Source: CAYUHK01 sp964475165
Lineage (GTDB): Bacteria > Verrucomicrobiota > Kiritimatiellia > JAAZAB01
DNA: 64,000 bases
Assembly: GCA_964475165.1 (NCBI GenBank)
Contig: CAYYVN010000008.1
Location: 25,146-89,145, forward strand
Direction: 5' to 3'
Below, in pieces: positions 61,915 through 64,000 of this stretch; within the stretch, counting starts at the first letter, position 1; every line of letters starts with the position of its first letter. A model generated the notes under the pieces. The model did not search any database. It saw nothing but the letters and a program-made list of their open reading frames with translations, and had not been told where the DNA came from. The position numbers and the translations under genes are program-made.

Positions 61915-63008
61915 ACGATAACGCCCTAGAGCATATCAATATGAGCGATCTCTTGCAGCTGGTAGTGGATGAGGGCGCTTCCGATTTGCATTTGAATGTG
62001 GGCTTGCCCCCGGTGTTGCGGCTCCATGGCCGCCTGCAGCAACTGGATTTACCGCAGCTGACGCCGGATGATACCGAGCGGCTCATGAAAAGCATCACCT
62101 CCGAGAGCCATCAGCAGAAGGTGCGCGAAATTGGAGGTATGGATTTTGGTTTCACTTTTGGAAAGGCGGCCCGTTTCCGCGTCAGCGTGCTCAAGAGCAA
62201 AGGCAATACCGGCCTGGTCTTGCGCCAGATCCCCTCCAAACTCTTGAGCTTGGACGAAATAGGCTTGCCCGCGCAGGTCAAAGACCTGCTTTTCCGCCCG
62301 CGCGGCTTGATCCTGGTCACCGGCCCGACTGGTTCCGGCAAGACCACCACTCTGGCCAGCATGATCAATTTGATTAATATCGAGCGCGATTGCCACATCG
62401 TCACCATCGAAGACCCCATCGAATACTATCACACTCATAAGAAATCCATCATTACCCAGCGCGAAATTGGCGTGGATGTGCCCAATTTTAAGGAGGCTTT
62501 ACGGCGGGTCTTGCGCCAGGATCCGGATGTGGTCTTGGTGGGTGAAATGCGCGACCTGGAAACCATGGAAGCCGCTATCACCGCTGCTGAAACCGGCCAT
62601 TTGGTTCTGGCCACCCTGCACACCACCGGCGCCGGCCGCACGGTGGATCGGATCGTGGATGCCTTTCCCACCAGTCAACAGGAACAGATTCGGGTGCAGC
62701 TGGCTTCCAGTATTGTGGCGGTTATCTCGCAACTGTTGCTGGTCCGCAAGGATCAACCGGGCCGCCTGGCGGCTTTTGAGATCATGATTAGTACGCCTTC
62801 CATCCAATCTTTGATTCGCGATAGCAAAACCTTTCGCATCACATCCGATATTCAAACGGGCGCCAAGTGGGGGATGGTTGCTCTGGATACGCACCTGATG
62901 ACCCTCTATGACGCGGGCTTGATTCACTATGAAGATTTGATCACCAAAGCCCAGGATCCGGAAGCGATCATTAATAAATTACGGGCCGCTCCGCCCCGGC
63001 GCCGCTAG
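61911..63008 (+). CDS. pilT: Pilus retraction ATPase PilT
   Basis: 365 residues. LLQLVVDEGASDLHLNVGLP is the PAS-like N-terminus. VTGPTGSGKTTTLASM is the Walker A, VLVGEMRDLETMEAAITAAE the Walker B, and LATLHTTGAGRTVDRIVDAF the His box. It lacks the tetracysteine zinc site of PilB, which distinguishes it. The start overlaps the previous stop (ATGA). It would disassemble the pilus for twitching or uptake. Confidence 0.94.
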   Translation: MNDNALEHINMSDLLQLVVDEGASDLHLNVGLPPVLRLHGRLQQLDLPQLTPDDTERLMKSITSESHQQKVREIGGMDFGFTFGKAARFRVSVLKSKGNTGLVLRQIPSKLLSLDEIGLPAQVKDLLFRPRGLILVTGPTGSGKTTTLASMINLINIERDCHIVTIEDPIEYYHTHKKSIITQREIGVDVPNFKEALRRVLRQDPDVVLVGEMRDLETMEAAITAAETGHLVLATLHTTGAGRTVDRIVDAFPTSQQEQIRVQLASSIVAVISQLLLVRKDQPGRLAAFEIMISTPSIQSLIRDSKTFRITSDIQTGAKWGMVALDTHLMTLYDAGLIHYEDLITKAQDPEAIINKLRAAPPRRR

Positions 63009-63014
63009 AGGTCC

Positions 63015-64000
63015 ATGATGAATGCAAACCCAGCCACCCAGGACACCCTCCTGCAACTGCTGATAGATAACGGCGCCTTAACGCCCGAACAGGTTCAGGA
63101 AGTCCGCGAGGAACAGGAGCGCACCGGCCACTCCGTGCATAAGATCGTCAGCGATCACGGCCTGATCAGCGAGGACGATCTTTTGACCATTATCGCCAAC
63201 CATCTGGGGACGACGATCGTCGATCTGCAGGAGATGGAAATCGCGCCGGCGACGATGCAAACTATTCCGGCCAGCGCCGCGCGCATGTATAATATCGTGC
63301 CCATAGCCTTGAAACCCAGCGCCGTGGTGCTGGCGACTTCTCAATTACTGCCGCCGGAAATCATCGATGAAATTCGTTTTGTGCTGACGCGCGATATTTC
63401 CTTCGTCATGGCCCGGTCCGAGGATATCAAAAACCTGATCGGGCGCTTTTATGGCAGCGATAATGCTTCCATCGACGAACTGCTGGCCTCGTTGGAATCG
63501 GAGTTCGAGCAGGATGTAGGTCTGCAACTGCGCGAGGGCAAGGAGGTCGATGAAACCGGCTTGGTGGAAGCCGCCAATGCCGCCCCCGTGGTGCGCTTGG
63601 TGAACTTGATTCTCTATGAGGCCGTACAAAACAAGGCCACCGACGTTCATTTCGAGCCCTTTGAAAAAGAATTCAAGATTCGCTACCGCGTGGATGGCGC
63701 GCTCTATGAGATGCATCCGCCGGCGCAAAGTCTGGTGGCCCCGGTGATCTCACGCATCAAGGTCTTGGCCGGTATGAATATCGCCGAGCGCCGCTTGCCT
63801 CAGAATAACCGTATCCAGATGAATATGCTGGGGCGCGCTATTGATTTCCGCGTCTCCACGCTGCCGACCGAATTTGGTGAAAGCGTGGTGCTGCGTATCC
63901 TGGACCGCGCCCGGGGTTTCCTGGAATTGAATAACCTGGGCATGCCGGCGGATGTCTACGATCTTTTCAGCAAAGATATTCAGAAACCCAATGGCATTAT
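63015..64000 (+). CDS. Second PilB/GspE-like ATPase (partial, cut by window end)
   Basis: The first 328 codons are visible: an MshEN-like N-domain (TLLQLLIDNGALTPEQVQEV through a second half with DLQEMEIAPATMQ), a linker with DELLASLESEFEQD, and the start of the ATPase core (KATDVHFEPFEKEFKIRYRV and AERRLPQNNR). The Walker A lies beyond the window. It is clearly a different protein from the ATPase at 60.2 kb. ATG 63015 or 63018 (adjacent) follows GAGG. It starts six bases after the pilT stop. Confidence 0.9.
   Translation, partial: MMNANPATQDTLLQLLIDNGALTPEQVQEVREEQERTGHSVHKIVSDHGLISEDDLLTIIANHLGTTIVDLQEMEIAPATMQTIPASAARMYNIVPIALKPSAVVLATSQLLPPEIIDEIRFVLTRDISFVMARSEDIKNLIGRFYGSDNASIDELLASLESEFEQDVGLQLREGKEVDETGLVEAANAAPVVRLVNLILYEAVQNKATDVHFEPFEKEFKIRYRVDGALYEMHPPAQSLVAPVISRIKVLAGMNIAERRLPQNNRIQMNMLGRAIDFRVSTLPTEFGESVVLRILDRARGFLELNNLGMPADVYDLFSKDIQKPNGI

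Noticed and set aside
63360..63728. Minus-strand open frames opposite the last ATPase
   Set aside because: Antisense to a clear PilB-like N-domain; no motif.
1..64000. CRISPR array, prophage, insertion sequence, defence island
   Set aside because: No regularly spaced repeats, no transposase, integrase or phage structural genes and no known defence domains were recognised in any frame.

Overview
The window is a GC-rich, gene-dense bacterial chromosome segment. Housekeeping genes run in tight, overlapping operons and there is no phage, insertion sequence or CRISPR array. Heptose-type sugar activation, lipoproteins and pilus/secretion ATPases point to a Gram-negative cell. A flavodiiron protein, an archaeal-type peroxiredoxin, a small [4Fe-4S] ferredoxin and a four-subunit 2-oxoacid:ferredoxin oxidoreductase point to an anaerobe. 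GatCAB, fused SecDF, a TRL-type lipoprotein and an FAD_oxidored protein fit the PVC superphylum (Verrucomicrobiota/Kiritimatiellota/Lentisphaerota). That placement is inference; no rRNA gene is present to confirm it.

Layout. 0-3.5 kb: the end of a division/cell-wall cluster (mraY 3' end, murD, a three-LysM lipoprotein, ftsW). 3.5-9.9 kb: a DUF4214-GT-C membrane protein, flavodiiron protein, peroxiredoxin, FAD oxidoreductase and TRL lipoprotein. 9.9-23.5 kb: a surface-glycan region with a sugar nucleotidyltransferase, three glycosyltransferases, NAD-dependent sugar epimerases, a deoxysugar C-methyltransferase, a flippase and a heptose-type GHMP kinase. It also holds what look like two halves of one YfhO-like protein on opposite strands, and several gene remnants.

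23.6-27.5 kb: prfB with a programmed +1 frameshift, yicC, gmk and separate coaC and coaB. 27.5-33 kb: PHP phosphoesterase, ferredoxin, tgt-yajC-secDF. 33-41.9 kb: ispF, cysS, tmk, holB, a ricT-like gene, aroQ, accB, accC, an AmaP-like protein and a DUF1015 protein. 42-46.8 kb: leuS, a small membrane protein, citrate synthase and a lipoprotein.

46.9-50.2 kb: a flavodoxin-like protein, then an LsrF-like aldolase, an SDR with an unusual N-terminal domain and a FucA-like class II aldolase, possibly one sugar-phosphate pathway. 50.4-51.7 kb: a membrane-anchored zinc-finger-like protein, the tmRNA gene and a zincin. 51.9-56.6 kb: two type II pseudopilins facing a 2-oxoacid:ferredoxin oxidoreductase operon that ends in a bactofilin-like membrane protein. 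56.9-64 kb: gatCAB, then a pilB-pilT-pilB array cut by the window edge.

No clear new defence or mobile system was found. The points most worth a second look are the split YfhO-like gene, the orphan Cys-His membrane protein beside ssrA, the LsrF/SDR/aldolase group and the glycan-locus remnants.
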